Source: an uncultured Collinsella sp. (GTDB lineage Bacteria; Actinomycetota; Coriobacteriia; Coriobacteriales; Coriobacteriaceae). From it: 6,044 bases of DNA. Below the pieces are notes generated by a model. The model was not told the DNA's origin, did not search any database, and saw only the letters and a list, made by a program, of their open reading frames with translations. This document shows, piece by piece, positions 1-5,889 of this stretch. Within the stretch, counting starts at the first letter, position 1, and every line of letters starts with the position of its first letter. The translations under genes and the position numbers were made by a program. The DNA lies in NCBI GenBank assembly GCA_900754275.1, contig CAAECF010000101.1, positions 1-6,044 of the forward strand, given 5' to 3'.

Positions 1-76
1 AGCCAGCAAGACCAAGGCCGGCAGCGGCGACAGCAGAAAGCGAGACAAAACCGCGGCGTGAAACCATATCGAACAT
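1..76 (-). CDS. Exported (lipo)protein, N-terminal fragment cut by window edge
   Basis: Only the first 25 codons are present, starting from an ATG at 76 and running open off the left edge. The peptide reads MFDMVSRRGFV, then SLSAVAAAGLGLAG. It has a twin-arginine stretch (SRRGFV), a hydrophobic Ala/Leu/Gly core and a small-residue LAG end. The next codon begins with T, so a lipobox cysteine (LAG followed by C) is possible but not visible. This looks like the signal peptide of a substrate-binding lipoprotein or another exported protein. An AAAGGG ribosome binding site at 83-88 lies 6 nt from the ATG; a second ATG at 67 is an alternative start. The neighbouring moeA-mogA operon would suit a molybdate-binding protein, while the Fur-like operator upstream would suit an iron-uptake protein. 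The visible part cannot decide between them. Confidence 0.65.
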   Translation of the reverse strand, partial: MFDMVSRRGFVSLSAVAAAGLGLAG

Positions 77-136
77 ATTCAACCCTTTCGAACGCTATGC
101 CCGGGCACCCCGCCGCAGGCTTTATTCTGTTACTAG

Positions 137-142
137 ATTATA
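137..142 (-). promoter_or_regulatory. -10 element of the promoter for the left-edge gene
   Basis: A perfect TATAAT on the minus strand lies about 60 nt upstream of the ATG at 76, which gives a leader of about 54 nt. No good -35 hexamer is found at the 16-18 bp spacing (the bases there read CATTAT). The expected -35 position falls inside the dyad at 152-176, so a regulator bound there would directly affect this promoter. Confidence 0.55.
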
Positions 143-151
143 CTTTCGCGC

Positions 152-176
152 GAATAATGATAATGAGAAATTATTC
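152..176. promoter_or_regulatory. Fur-box-like operator (AT-rich dyad)
   Basis: GAATAAT at 152-158 and ATTATTC at 170-176 form a perfect 7-bp inverted repeat with an 11-nt centre. Nested inside it are ATAAT (160-164) and ATTAT (170-174). Positions 153-171 match 13 of 19 bases of the classical Fur box GATAATGATAATCATTATC, including an unbroken run of 11. The site overlaps the expected -35 region of the minus-strand promoter at 137-142. This suggests metal-responsive repression of the left-edge gene. The regulator itself (Fur, DtxR-type or another) is inferred. Confidence 0.45.
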
Positions 177-229
177 TCGCTAGAGAATATAGTTTCGAGT
201 TGCCGTACACCTCGGCGTCGCTTCGGCGG

Positions 230-266
230 AAAACAAAGGCGGAGCAGCCGTTCAGGTCGCCCCGCC
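230..266 (-). terminator. Intrinsic terminator of the moeA-mogA operon
   Basis: On the minus strand, GGCGGGGC (259-266) pairs with GCTCCGCC (238-245) as an 8-bp stem with one G-U pair and a 13-nt loop. It is followed directly by TTTGTTTT (230-237). It starts 13 nt after the mogA stop codon, the usual place for a rho-independent terminator. It also separates the operon from the promoter of the left-edge gene. Confidence 0.75.
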
Positions 267-279
267 GCAGGTAAACCGC

Positions 280-759
280 TTATTTGGTATGTCCGCCGCC
301 CGCCGTCATTTGGGCCGCATGCTCCAGCTGATCGCTCACGGCCTCCCAGCTTTCGCGGGCCGCTTTCGTGGATCCCGGAAAGTTGATGACAAGCGTATGC
401 CCACGCTGCATGCACACGGCGCGCGAGAGCATAGCGCGGCGCGTCTTGGTCATGGAGTACGCACGGATTGCCTCTGCAATACCCGGCACATCGCGGTCGC
501 AGACGGCACGCGTCGCCTCGGGCGTCACGTCGCGCATCGAAAGTCCCGTGCCGCCACAGGTGAGGACGACGTTGGCGTGGCACTCATCGGCAGCTTCCAC
601 AATGGCATCACCGATCTCGCTGGCGTCGTCGCGCACGACCACATGTGAGACGACCGTCCAGCCCTGCGCCTCGATAAGTTCCTCGAGTGCGGCTCCAGCC
701 TCGTCCTGAGCAAGATCGCGCGTATCCGAGCACGTCACGATCGAAATCTTCAACTCCAT
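280..759 (-). CDS. mogA: Molybdopterin adenylyltransferase (MogA/MoaB family)
   Basis: A cytoplasmic enzyme of molybdenum cofactor synthesis. The family activates molybdopterin with ATP to give adenylyl-molybdopterin, the substrate of MoeA. The protein has 159 residues and is a single MoCF-biosynthesis domain of usual length. Visible motifs are VTCSDTRD (8-15), VRDDASEI with D44/D45 (42-49), TCGGTG (67-72) followed by RDVTPEA with D77 (76-82), NFPGSTKA (126-133) and a C-terminal GGGH (154-157). The acidic residues correspond to those implicated in catalysis in E. coli MogA. The start at 759 is chosen because AGGAGG (766-771) lies 6 nt upstream; an in-frame upstream start at 852 would run into moeA without cause. 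The ATG follows the moeA stop by 10 nt, so the two genes are translationally close and surely co-transcribed. MogA and MoaB cannot be firmly separated by eye. Confidence 0.92.
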   Translation of the reverse strand: MELKISIVTCSDTRDLAQDEAGAALEELIEAQGWTVVSHVVVRDDASEIGDAIVEAADECHANVVLTCGGTGLSMRDVTPEATRAVCDRDVPGIAEAIRAYSMTKTRRAMLSRAVCMQRGHTLVINFPGSTKAARESWEAVSDQLEHAAQMTAGGGHTK

Positions 760-769
760 AGTCTTCCTC

Positions 770-2032
770 CTACAACACCGTGCCCTCGGGCAGGTCGACA
801 CGCACGACATCCACGACGTCGCCCGCCTTGAGCTCGCACGGTCCTTCGTCAATACGCAGCAGGCAGTTGGACCGCTGCATCGTGCCGAGCAGCGCCGAAT
901 TCTGCGTCTTGGCCTCGGTCACCAACAGCTCACTGGTCTCGGGGTCGCGCAAAACCGTGGCGCGATCGAAGAAGCGTCGGTCCTGGCGCTTTTTCACGCC
1001 GTGCGTGAGCGTCGCCTGCTGCACGGGACGCACGCCCTCGGCAAAGCCGCGCATCTTGCGAATCGCCGGACGGGCGAGCATCTCAAAGCCCACATACGCC
1101 GCGGCCGGATTGCCTGAAAGCCCTAGGTAGGGCTTGCCCCCGAGCAAGCCAAACGTGATGGCCTTGCCCGGACGCATCGAGATGCGATCGAACAGCACCA
1201 CGCCCTCGCGCCGGACGAGCGCCGTCACGTAGTCGTAATCGCCCGCCGAGGCGCCGCCGCTCGTAATGACAAAATCGCACTCTCGCGTGGCGCGATGCAC
1301 CAGCTCGCCAATCGCCTGCTCATCGTCGGGCGCAATACCGTAGAACACGGGCTCGGCGCCGGCATCGAGCGCCTCGGCCATCAGCGCCGAGGAGTTGGAG
1401 TCGCGAATCTGCCCGCGCGCCGGCAGCTCACCCGGCGCGACCAGCTCCGTGCCCAGCGAGATAATGCCCACGCGCGGAGCGGCATGGACCTTCACGCTCG
1501 CGTAACCGGCGCTTGCCAGCAGGCCGGCGCCGGCCGGAGCCACGACCTCGCCGGCATGCATCACAACATCGCCGGCATGGGCCTCCTCGGCGGCAGAGCG
1601 AACGTTCTCCCCTACCTTGGCAGGCGCCGAGAAGCGAACGTGCGAGCCCTCGTTGCCGTCGCCATCGAGTACGTCGACGATCTCGTACTTCACCACGGCA
1701 TCGGCACCTTCGGGCACCGGCGCGCCCGTCATGATGCGGACGGTCTCGCCCGCGCCGATTGTGCCCTCAAAGACATGGCCCGCGGCCTCGTGTCCTACGA
1801 CGGAGAGCGTCACCGGAGTGTCACCGGCGGCCGCAGCAAGATCGGCTGCGCGCACGGCATATCCGTCCATAGCGCTGTTGGCAAACGGCGAGATGTCGAT
1901 ATCGGCCACCGCGTCCTCGGCCAAGGGAAAACCAGCCGCCTGCCACACGGGAATCTCGATGAGATCCGTCGGAGCAACGTGCGACAAAACAATCGACTGC
2001 GCATCCTCCAGCGGTATGAGTTTCTCTGCCAT
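770..2032 (-). CDS. moeA: Molybdopterin molybdenumtransferase MoeA
   Basis: Inserts molybdate into adenylylated molybdopterin to give active Mo cofactor, in the cytoplasm. The protein has 420 residues, close to the usual ~410. The N-terminal MoeA domain (about 1-165) carries SPFANSAMDGYAV (48-60, with the conserved D56) and IMTGAPVPEGADAVV (100-114). The central MoCF-like domain (about 185-325) carries VGIISLGTELV (188-198), GQIRDSNS (207-214), TSGGASAGDYDYV (257-269), MRPGKA (286-291) and GLSGNPAAAYVG (304-315). The remainder is the beta-barrel MoeA C-terminal domain. The usual Pro of the GLPGNP motif is Ser here. The start at 2032 has an AGAGG-type ribosome binding site about 5 nt upstream. 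It is the first gene of the operon with mogA, and its TAG stop overlaps the mogA ribosome binding site. Presence of both genes implies that the cell makes molybdoenzymes encoded elsewhere. Confidence 0.95.
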   Translation of the reverse strand: MAEKLIPLEDAQSIVLSHVAPTDLIEIPVWQAAGFPLAEDAVADIDISPFANSAMDGYAVRAADLAAAAGDTPVTLSVVGHEAAGHVFEGTIGAGETVRIMTGAPVPEGADAVVKYEIVDVLDGDGNEGSHVRFSAPAKVGENVRSAAEEAHAGDVVMHAGEVVAPAGAGLLASAGYASVKVHAAPRVGIISLGTELVAPGELPARGQIRDSNSSALMAEALDAGAEPVFYGIAPDDEQAIGELVHRATRECDFVITSGGASAGDYDYVTALVRREGVVLFDRISMRPGKAITFGLLGGKPYLGLSGNPAAAYVGFEMLARPAIRKMRGFAEGVRPVQQATLTHGVKKRQDRRFFDRATVLRDPETSELLVTEAKTQNSALLGTMQRSNCLLRIDEGPCELKAGDVVDVVRVDLPEGTVL

Positions 2033-2089
2033 ATGTACCTCTTAATGCCACGGCGCACAACAGGAGCGCCAATTCTTTATGCTTGTCTC

Positions 2090-2097
2090 AGTATAAT
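2090..2097. promoter_or_regulatory. Overlapping divergent -10 elements between moeA and the CLC gene
   Basis: AGTATAAT reads TATAAT on the plus strand (2092-2097) and TATACT on the minus strand (2090-2095). It lies about 60 bp upstream of moeA and about 146 bp upstream of the CLC gene. No convincing -35 hexamer is found in either direction. It is the best moeA promoter candidate in the 210-nt divergent gap (2033-2242). No riboswitch-like structure was recognised in the rest of the gap. Confidence 0.4.
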
Positions 2098-2207
2098 CCC
2101 CCGACGCACGACCGCGACTCGGCCTGTACCCGCAAATACACCTGTCGGTTGCAGGCTGCGAAACAGAATGGAAACCAACCCACCGGCTCGTCGCGTTTGC
2201 CGCGTTT

Positions 2208-2213
2208 TATAAT
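2208..2213 (+). promoter_or_regulatory. -10 element for the CLC transporter gene
   Basis: A perfect TATAAT preceded by a T run, 29 bp before the ATG at 2243. Transcription would start near 2220 and leave a leader of only about 22 nt, enough for the ribosome binding site (AGAGGA, 2233-2238) but too short for a riboswitch. The -35 region near 2185-2190 is a poor match, so activation or an alternative upstream promoter (2092-2097) is possible. Confidence 0.5.
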
Positions 2214-2242
2214 GCTTGCGTTGCAACCTAAAAGAGGAACGT

Positions 2243-3664
2243 ATGGCTCATAACGACAAACCCGAAAGCGCAAACGAGGCGCAGGATCATTCCCAGCCGC
2301 TCGACGACGGCGGCTTTTTCTCCCTGAACGACATCATCACGGCAGGCAGGCATCAGATCACCCGCTCCGAGCAGCTCTTGGCTGCCGACACGCGCCGCAA
2401 CGCCCGCAACCTACTCGCGAGCGCTAAGTTACTCGTACTCGTCGTCATCGTCTCGCTCGCCATGGGCGTTGCCGCTTGGGCGTTTTTGGCCTCGTTGAAT
2501 ATCGCGACCGACTATCGCGAGCACCATTCGTGGGTGTACGCCCTGCTCCCCATCGTGGGTATGGCCACCGCGTGGGTCTACAAGAACCACGGTCTCGCCG
2601 CCAAGCGTGGCAACAACCTGGTCATTGACTCCGCCCTGGGCACACGCCTCATCCATATGCGCATGGCCGTCCTCACCTTCGTCTGCTCCACGCTCACGCA
2701 CCTAACGGGTGGATCGGCCGGTCGCGAGGGAGCCGCGGTTCAGATTGGCGGCACCATCGCCAGCAACATCTCGAGCCTCGCCCACCTTAAAAAGCATGAC
2801 CACCACGACCTCATGCTCGCCGGCATCTCGTCGGCCTTTGGCGCCGTATTCGGTTCGCCCCTTGCCGGAGCTTTCTTTGGCATGGAGATGTGCTTTATCG
2901 GCAAGATCGACTACACCGCGGGCATCTACTGCCTGGTCGCCTCGTTTACCGGCTACTTTACATCACTCGCCCTGGGTACCGAGTACGAGGCGAATGTTAT
3001 CGCCAGCGTTCCCAACATGACACCACGGACGGTTGTCATCGTTGTTATCAGCGCCATTATCTTCGGTCTGACGGCACGCCTCTTTGCCTGGTCAGTTCGA
3101 ACCGTCAAGAGCCTGTACGGTCGCTTTATCACCAATTACCTCGTTCGCGCACTCATAGGCGCACTCGTGGTTTTGGCCGCCTATGCCCTTCTCGACGCCT
3201 GGGACTACGCCGGCCTTTCCACGTGGCTTTCCGGCGCCGGATTTGCCGGCAACACCACCCTGGCAGACGCAGCCATCAAGTTGGTCGTCACAGCGCTTAC
3301 CCTGGGTGCGGGCTTCCAAGGCGGCGAGGTCACGCCCCTGTTTGGCATCGGTGCGGCGCTCGGCGGCTGGATCGGTTGCCTCGTCGGAATCGACCCCAGT
3401 TTTCTGGCGGCTCTCGGCATGCTCGGCGTGTTCTGTGCCGGCCTCAACGTGCCCATCACCACCTGCATGATGGCCATCGACTTGTTCCACGGCACGGCAG
3501 CCGGGTTCTTTGTCATCGTGGCCTTTATCAGCTACCTAACTGCCGGACACCGCGGCGTGTACCCCGCCCAGCGCATCATCTCGCCCAAGCGCCGTTCGCT
3601 TATTGTGGATGAGGGCGGTACGGTAGCGGATGCTATCGAGCGCCACAACGACCTGATAGAGTAG
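2243..3664 (+). CDS. CLC-family anion/proton antiporter, probably CLC-F fluoride exporter
   Basis: A multi-pass membrane protein of 473 residues. The CLC selectivity regions are visible. GNNLV (123-127) stands where chloride CLCs have GSGIP. GGSAGREGAAVQIGG (156-170) contains the gating glutamate E162. GSPLAGAFFGMEM spans 204-216. GAGFQGGEVTPLFGIG (355-370) is the third conserved block. As I know the family, the Asn-type GNNL motif together with THL.GGSAGREG and GGEVTPLF marks the CLC-F branch, F-/H+ antiporters that expel fluoride. The first membrane helix begins near residue 62, so there is a hydrophilic N-terminal extension of about 60 residues, rich in Asp, Glu, Asn and Gln. There is no C-terminal CBS pair. 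The start at 2243 follows AGAGGA (2233-2238) by 4 nt; an in-frame TTG at 2216 lacks such a site. No fluoride riboswitch was recognised upstream. A generic chloride channel annotation is the alternative. Confidence 0.85.
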   Translation: MAHNDKPESANEAQDHSQPLDDGGFFSLNDIITAGRHQITRSEQLLAADTRRNARNLLASAKLLVLVVIVSLAMGVAAWAFLASLNIATDYREHHSWVYALLPIVGMATAWVYKNHGLAAKRGNNLVIDSALGTRLIHMRMAVLTFVCSTLTHLTGGSAGREGAAVQIGGTIASNISSLAHLKKHDHHDLMLAGISSAFGAVFGSPLAGAFFGMEMCFIGKIDYTAGIYCLVASFTGYFTSLALGTEYEANVIASVPNMTPRTVVIVVISAIIFGLTARLFAWSVRTVKSLYGRFITNYLVRALIGALVVLAAYALLDAWDYAGLSTWLSGAGFAGNTTLADAAIKLVVTALTLGAGFQGGEVTPLFGIGAALGGWIGCLVGIDPSFLAALGMLGVFCAGLNVPITTCMMAIDLFHGTAAGFFVIVAFISYLTAGHRGVYPAQRIISPKRRSLIVDEGGTVADAIERHNDLIE

Positions 3665-3751
3665 ACGTAAGTATTCGACGTGCAGCCACAATCGGGGGCA
3701 ATTCGACCTGAGCGCGACCGCACCGTCACGTCATACGCCGGGAGTCGCCCC

Positions 3752-4714
3752 ATGCACGCAACTGATTTTGGCCGCACGCTCATCATCGCCAACCCAGCCG
3801 CCCAGTCGGGTGCGGCGCACGAAGTTGCCGAGCGCATGCAACGCTTTTTGGATATGACCGCGCGCGCATCCCAGTTTGACCTGGTGCTGACCGAGCGCAT
3901 GGGACACGCCAAGGAGCTGGCCGCACAGGCAACGGGCTATCGCACCGTTATCGCCCTTGGCGGCGACGGCGTGATTCACGAGGTCGTCAACGGGCTTATG
4001 ACGCAAGAGGAGGACACCCGCCCCGCTCTTGCCATCCTACCCGTGGGCTCTGGCAACGATTTTGCCCAAACGCTCGGCATCGACGATTTCTCCGGTAAGG
4101 ATTTTGGCGCGCTGCTCACCTGCGAGCTGCAGCGTCAGGACATCGGGCGCATTCGCTCGTGGAGCCCTGCGAGCGGCAGCGGCGAGGCTACCGTTGAGTA
4201 CTACGACCAGACGCTCTCGGTCGGCATCGATGCCGCCATCGGCCTGGGCACCACCGAGCTGCGCAAAAAGACGGGCCTCGCCGGCGCTCCGCTCTACACC
4301 CTATCGGGACTTGAGCAGTTTGGCCTGCGCTATCGCAACTACCCCATGACCATCAGCTTTGATGGCGCGCCCGCCGAGCGCGTGCGGGCGATCATCATGG
4401 CGATTCAGCTGGGTCCTACGTATGGCTCGGGCTATCGCATCTGCCCCGATGCCGACCCCTGTGACGGCACACTCGACGTCTGCTACGCCTGCGGCCCCGT
4501 CCCTCGCGCGGTTGCCCTGCCCATGTTCCTTTCGGCCAAAGACGGCCACCACACCAAGCTGCCACCGGTTCGCATGCGCCGTTGCCGCCATGCCGAGCTT
4601 ACCTTTGAGGAGCCCGACTACCCCATTCAGGCCGACGGCGAGCCCGTTGTCGCCTCACGCATCGAGGTCGACATCCTCGCCGGCGTCCTCCACGTCTGGC
4701 ATCCCACCCGCTAA
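3752..4714 (+). CDS. Diacylglycerol kinase family lipid kinase (YegS/DgkB type)
   Basis: A soluble or membrane-peripheral lipid kinase that phosphorylates diacylglycerol or a related lipid, returning it to phosphatidate for phospholipid synthesis. The protein has 320 residues, typical for the family. The catalytic N-terminal domain begins with TLIIANPAAQSG (9-20). It carries the nucleotide-binding GGDGVIHEVVNG (70-81, usually GGDGT) and ILPVGSGNDFAQTLG (95-109). The C-terminal beta domain ends with QADGEP (293-298), the conserved Q.DGE signature. The ATG at 3752 is preferred because GGGAG (3740-3744) lies 7 nt upstream. A GTG at 3680 in the same frame would add 24 poorly conserved residues and has no clear ribosome binding site. 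It lies 87 nt after the CLC stop on the same strand, with no terminator seen between, so co-transcription is likely. The lipid substrate is not determined by the sequence. Confidence 0.9.
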   Translation: MHATDFGRTLIIANPAAQSGAAHEVAERMQRFLDMTARASQFDLVLTERMGHAKELAAQATGYRTVIALGGDGVIHEVVNGLMTQEEDTRPALAILPVGSGNDFAQTLGIDDFSGKDFGALLTCELQRQDIGRIRSWSPASGSGEATVEYYDQTLSVGIDAAIGLGTTELRKKTGLAGAPLYTLSGLEQFGLRYRNYPMTISFDGAPAERVRAIIMAIQLGPTYGSGYRICPDADPCDGTLDVCYACGPVPRAVALPMFLSAKDGHHTKLPPVRMRRCRHAELTFEEPDYPIQADGEPVVASRIEVDILAGVLHVWHPTR

Positions 4715-4721
4715 CCCCACC

Positions 4722-4792
4722 TAAGTTGCGGTGAAATAGGGACTGTTTATGCATCTAAAGCCGCAAAACAGTCCCTATTTCACCGCAACTTA
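4722..4792. repeat. 71-bp inverted repeat (27-bp perfect arms) between convergent genes
   Basis: Arms 4722-4748 and 4766-4792 are perfectly complementary over 27 bp, around a 17-nt loop that contains ATGCAT. The arms carry the core AGGGACTGTTT and its complement. The element begins 7 nt after the lipid-kinase stop and ends 8 nt before the end of the release-factor gene, so it fills the gap between two convergent genes. Neither side has a T tract, so it is not a classical terminator. As RNA it would still form a very stable hairpin at both 3' ends. The core is shared with the palindrome at 5208-5238: 4768-4783 and 5221-5236 agree at 14 of 16 bases. It looks like a REP- or MITE-type dispersed element. 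Confidence 0.85.
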
Positions 4793-4800
4793 TGAGGAGG

Positions 4801-5181
4801 CTATTCGTCGCTGCACGGCTTGCGACGGTTGGCCTTTTTAATGGCGTTGAAGTGCTTGTCATTGAGCCTGCGCTGGCGAGATCGCAGAGGCACCTTGGTC
4901 TTTACGCGTCGGCGCGGTGGACGCCCGCGACGCTCAAGCTCAGCGAGCAGCTTGCGCAGGCAGCTCGCGCGATTCTGAAACTGGCTGCGGCTCTCACGCG
5001 CCGTCACGGTAATCCCCGAAGGGATATGTTTCATGCGTACCGCCGAGTCCGTCGTGTTCACGCCCTGTCCGCCCGGACCCGTCGCGCGAAACACCTGCAC
5101 CTCGCAATCGCGCGCCAACTCCTCGACCGACATCTCGGCATAGCGCGCATACTCGCGCCATCCCATCTTGTTCTCATCCAT
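4801..5181 (-). CDS. Small GGQ-domain release-factor-like protein, probable ribosome rescue factor
   Basis: The protein has 126 residues. It has the class I release-factor catalytic loop FRATGPGGQGVNTTDSAVRM (31-50) with GGQ at 37-39, the motif that drives peptidyl-tRNA hydrolysis on the ribosome. It is followed by the conserved SGITVTARESRSQFQNR (55-71). The tail from about 84 to 121 is strongly basic (RRGRPPRRRVKTK and onward), like the C-terminal tail with which ArfB/YaeJ senses an empty mRNA channel. There is no room for the stop-codon-reading domains of RF1 or RF2. This points to stop-codon-independent rescue of stalled ribosomes, or release from free 50S subunits; the role is inferred. 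The start at 5181 follows GGAGG (5189-5193) by 7 nt. An in-frame ATG at 5199 lies upstream of that site and would place it inside the coding region. It lies 84 nt downstream of xpt, behind a terminator-like hairpin. Confidence 0.88.
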   Translation of the reverse strand: MDENKMGWREYARYAEMSVEELARDCEVQVFRATGPGGQGVNTTDSAVRMKHIPSGITVTARESRSQFQNRASCLRKLLAELERRGRPPRRRVKTKVPLRSRQRRLNDKHFNAIKKANRRKPCSDE

Positions 5182-5201
5182 ATCAACACCTCCCCTCATA
5201 C

Positions 5202-5238
5202 AAAAAAATGTGACAAAGGGACAGTCCCTTTGTCACAT
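5202..5238 (-). terminator. Intrinsic terminator/attenuator between xpt and the release-factor gene
   Basis: On the minus strand a perfect palindrome (5208-5238) folds into a stem of 14 bp with a 3-nt loop. A run of seven Ts (5202-5208) follows at once. It begins 27 nt after the xpt stop, and only a few bases separate it from the ribosome binding site of the release-factor gene. No clear promoter lies between the hairpin and that gene. It can therefore end xpt transcripts and, through partial read-through, set the level of the downstream gene. Confidence 0.75.
5208..5238. repeat. 31-nt perfect palindrome, GGGACAGTCCC family
   Basis: Two 15-bp arms (5208-5222 and 5224-5238) around a single central A at 5223. 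The core GGGACAGTCCC and the flank TTTGTCAC match the core and flank of the longer inverted repeat at 4722-4792 (14 of 16 bases), so both belong to one repeat family. From memory, palindromes of this form are very common between genes in Coriobacteriia and some Clostridia; copy number here is not testable from one window. Confidence 0.8.
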
Positions 5239-5265
5239 CGCACACCAATCGCTTGTGCTGCGCGC

Positions 5266-5844
5266 CTAGGCGAACGTAATCTCGCCGTTCTCGCAGTCCA
5301 TTTCGGCGATACGGGCCAGGCTCTCAACGCGGAAGCCGCGCTTGCGGAGCTTATCGCCGCCGCCCTGGAAGCCCTTCTCAACGGCGATGCCAATGCCGGC
5401 AACTTCGGCGCCCGCAGCCTCGCAGATCTTGATAAGGCCCTCGAGCGCGCAGCCGTTGGCCAGGAAGTCGTCGATAATCAGGACTTTGTCGCCCTCGGAC
5501 AGGAAGCGCTTGCCAACGATGACCGGGTACTCCTTCTGCTTGGTAAAGGAGTAGATGGTCGTGGCATACTGCTCGCCGTCGAGGTTGATGGACTGCGCCT
5601 TCTTGGCAAAGACCACCGGCACGCCGCCAAAATGCTGGGCCGCGATGCAAGCCATTCCAATGCCCGAAGCCTCGATAGTCAGGATCTTGTTGATCTCGAC
5701 ACCCTCGAACAGACGGGCCCACTCGGCGCCCATGTGGTCGAACAACTCAACGTCGCACTGGTGGTTGAGGAAGGCATCAACCTTAAGGACGTTACCGGCC
5801 TTTACGATGCCGTCATGGCGAATACGATCCTCAAGCTCCTGCAT
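5266..5844 (-). CDS. xpt: Xanthine phosphoribosyltransferase
   Basis: Cytoplasmic purine salvage enzyme that joins xanthine to PRPP to give XMP, which feeds GMP synthesis. The protein has 192 residues, against 194 for B. subtilis Xpt. The N-terminus (MQELEDRIRHDG, then VLKVDAFLNHQ at 19-29) is typical. KILTIEASGIGMA (53-65) and VPVVFAKKAQS (75-85) form the conserved core. VLIIDDFLANG (121-131) is the PRPP-binding loop with its paired aspartates, and VEKGFQGGG lies near the C-terminus. The ATG at 5844 follows AAGGGG (5852-5857) by 7 nt; a GTG at 5862 lies upstream of that site and would place it inside the coding region. The gene is followed by the hairpin terminator at 5202-5238 and then the release-factor gene. 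No purine riboswitch, a common xpt control element in Firmicutes, was recognised upstream. Confidence 0.95.
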   Translation of the reverse strand: MQELEDRIRHDGIVKAGNVLKVDAFLNHQCDVELFDHMGAEWARLFEGVEINKILTIEASGIGMACIAAQHFGGVPVVFAKKAQSINLDGEQYATTIYSFTKQKEYPVIVGKRFLSEGDKVLIIDDFLANGCALEGLIKICEAAGAEVAGIGIAVEKGFQGGGDKLRKRGFRVESLARIAEMDCENGEITFA

Positions 5845-5889
5845 GGCGCAACCCCTTCTCACGGCAACGATACCGCGCGATTAATAAAC

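Noticed and set aside
98..107. 10-bp palindrome TGCCCGGGCA in the leader of the left-edge gene
   Set aside because: Too short and GC-rich to separate from chance, with no loop or adjoining signal.
108..271. 12-nt direct repeat CCCCGCCGCAGG at 108-119 and 260-271
   Set aside because: Short and GC-rich, so chance is likely. The second copy is largely explained as the terminator stem.
304..315. Selective loss of MoeA activity suggested by Ser in the GLPGNP motif (moeA residue 306)
   Set aside because: All other motifs are intact, and single changes at this position are likely tolerated. The listed coordinates are moeA residue numbers.
1295..2212. Long plus-strand open frame (305 codons) antisense to moeA
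   Set aside because: moeA is certain on the other strand, and the frame has no family motifs. High GC with strong codon bias commonly creates such antisense frames.
3092..3490. Minus-strand open frame inside the CLC gene
   Set aside because: Low-complexity, charged translation without motifs; shadow of the CLC coding frame.
3680..3751. GTG start adding 24 residues to the lipid kinase
   Set aside because: No ribosome binding site in front of it, whereas the ATG at 3752 has GGGAG at good spacing and coincides with the start of the kinase domain.
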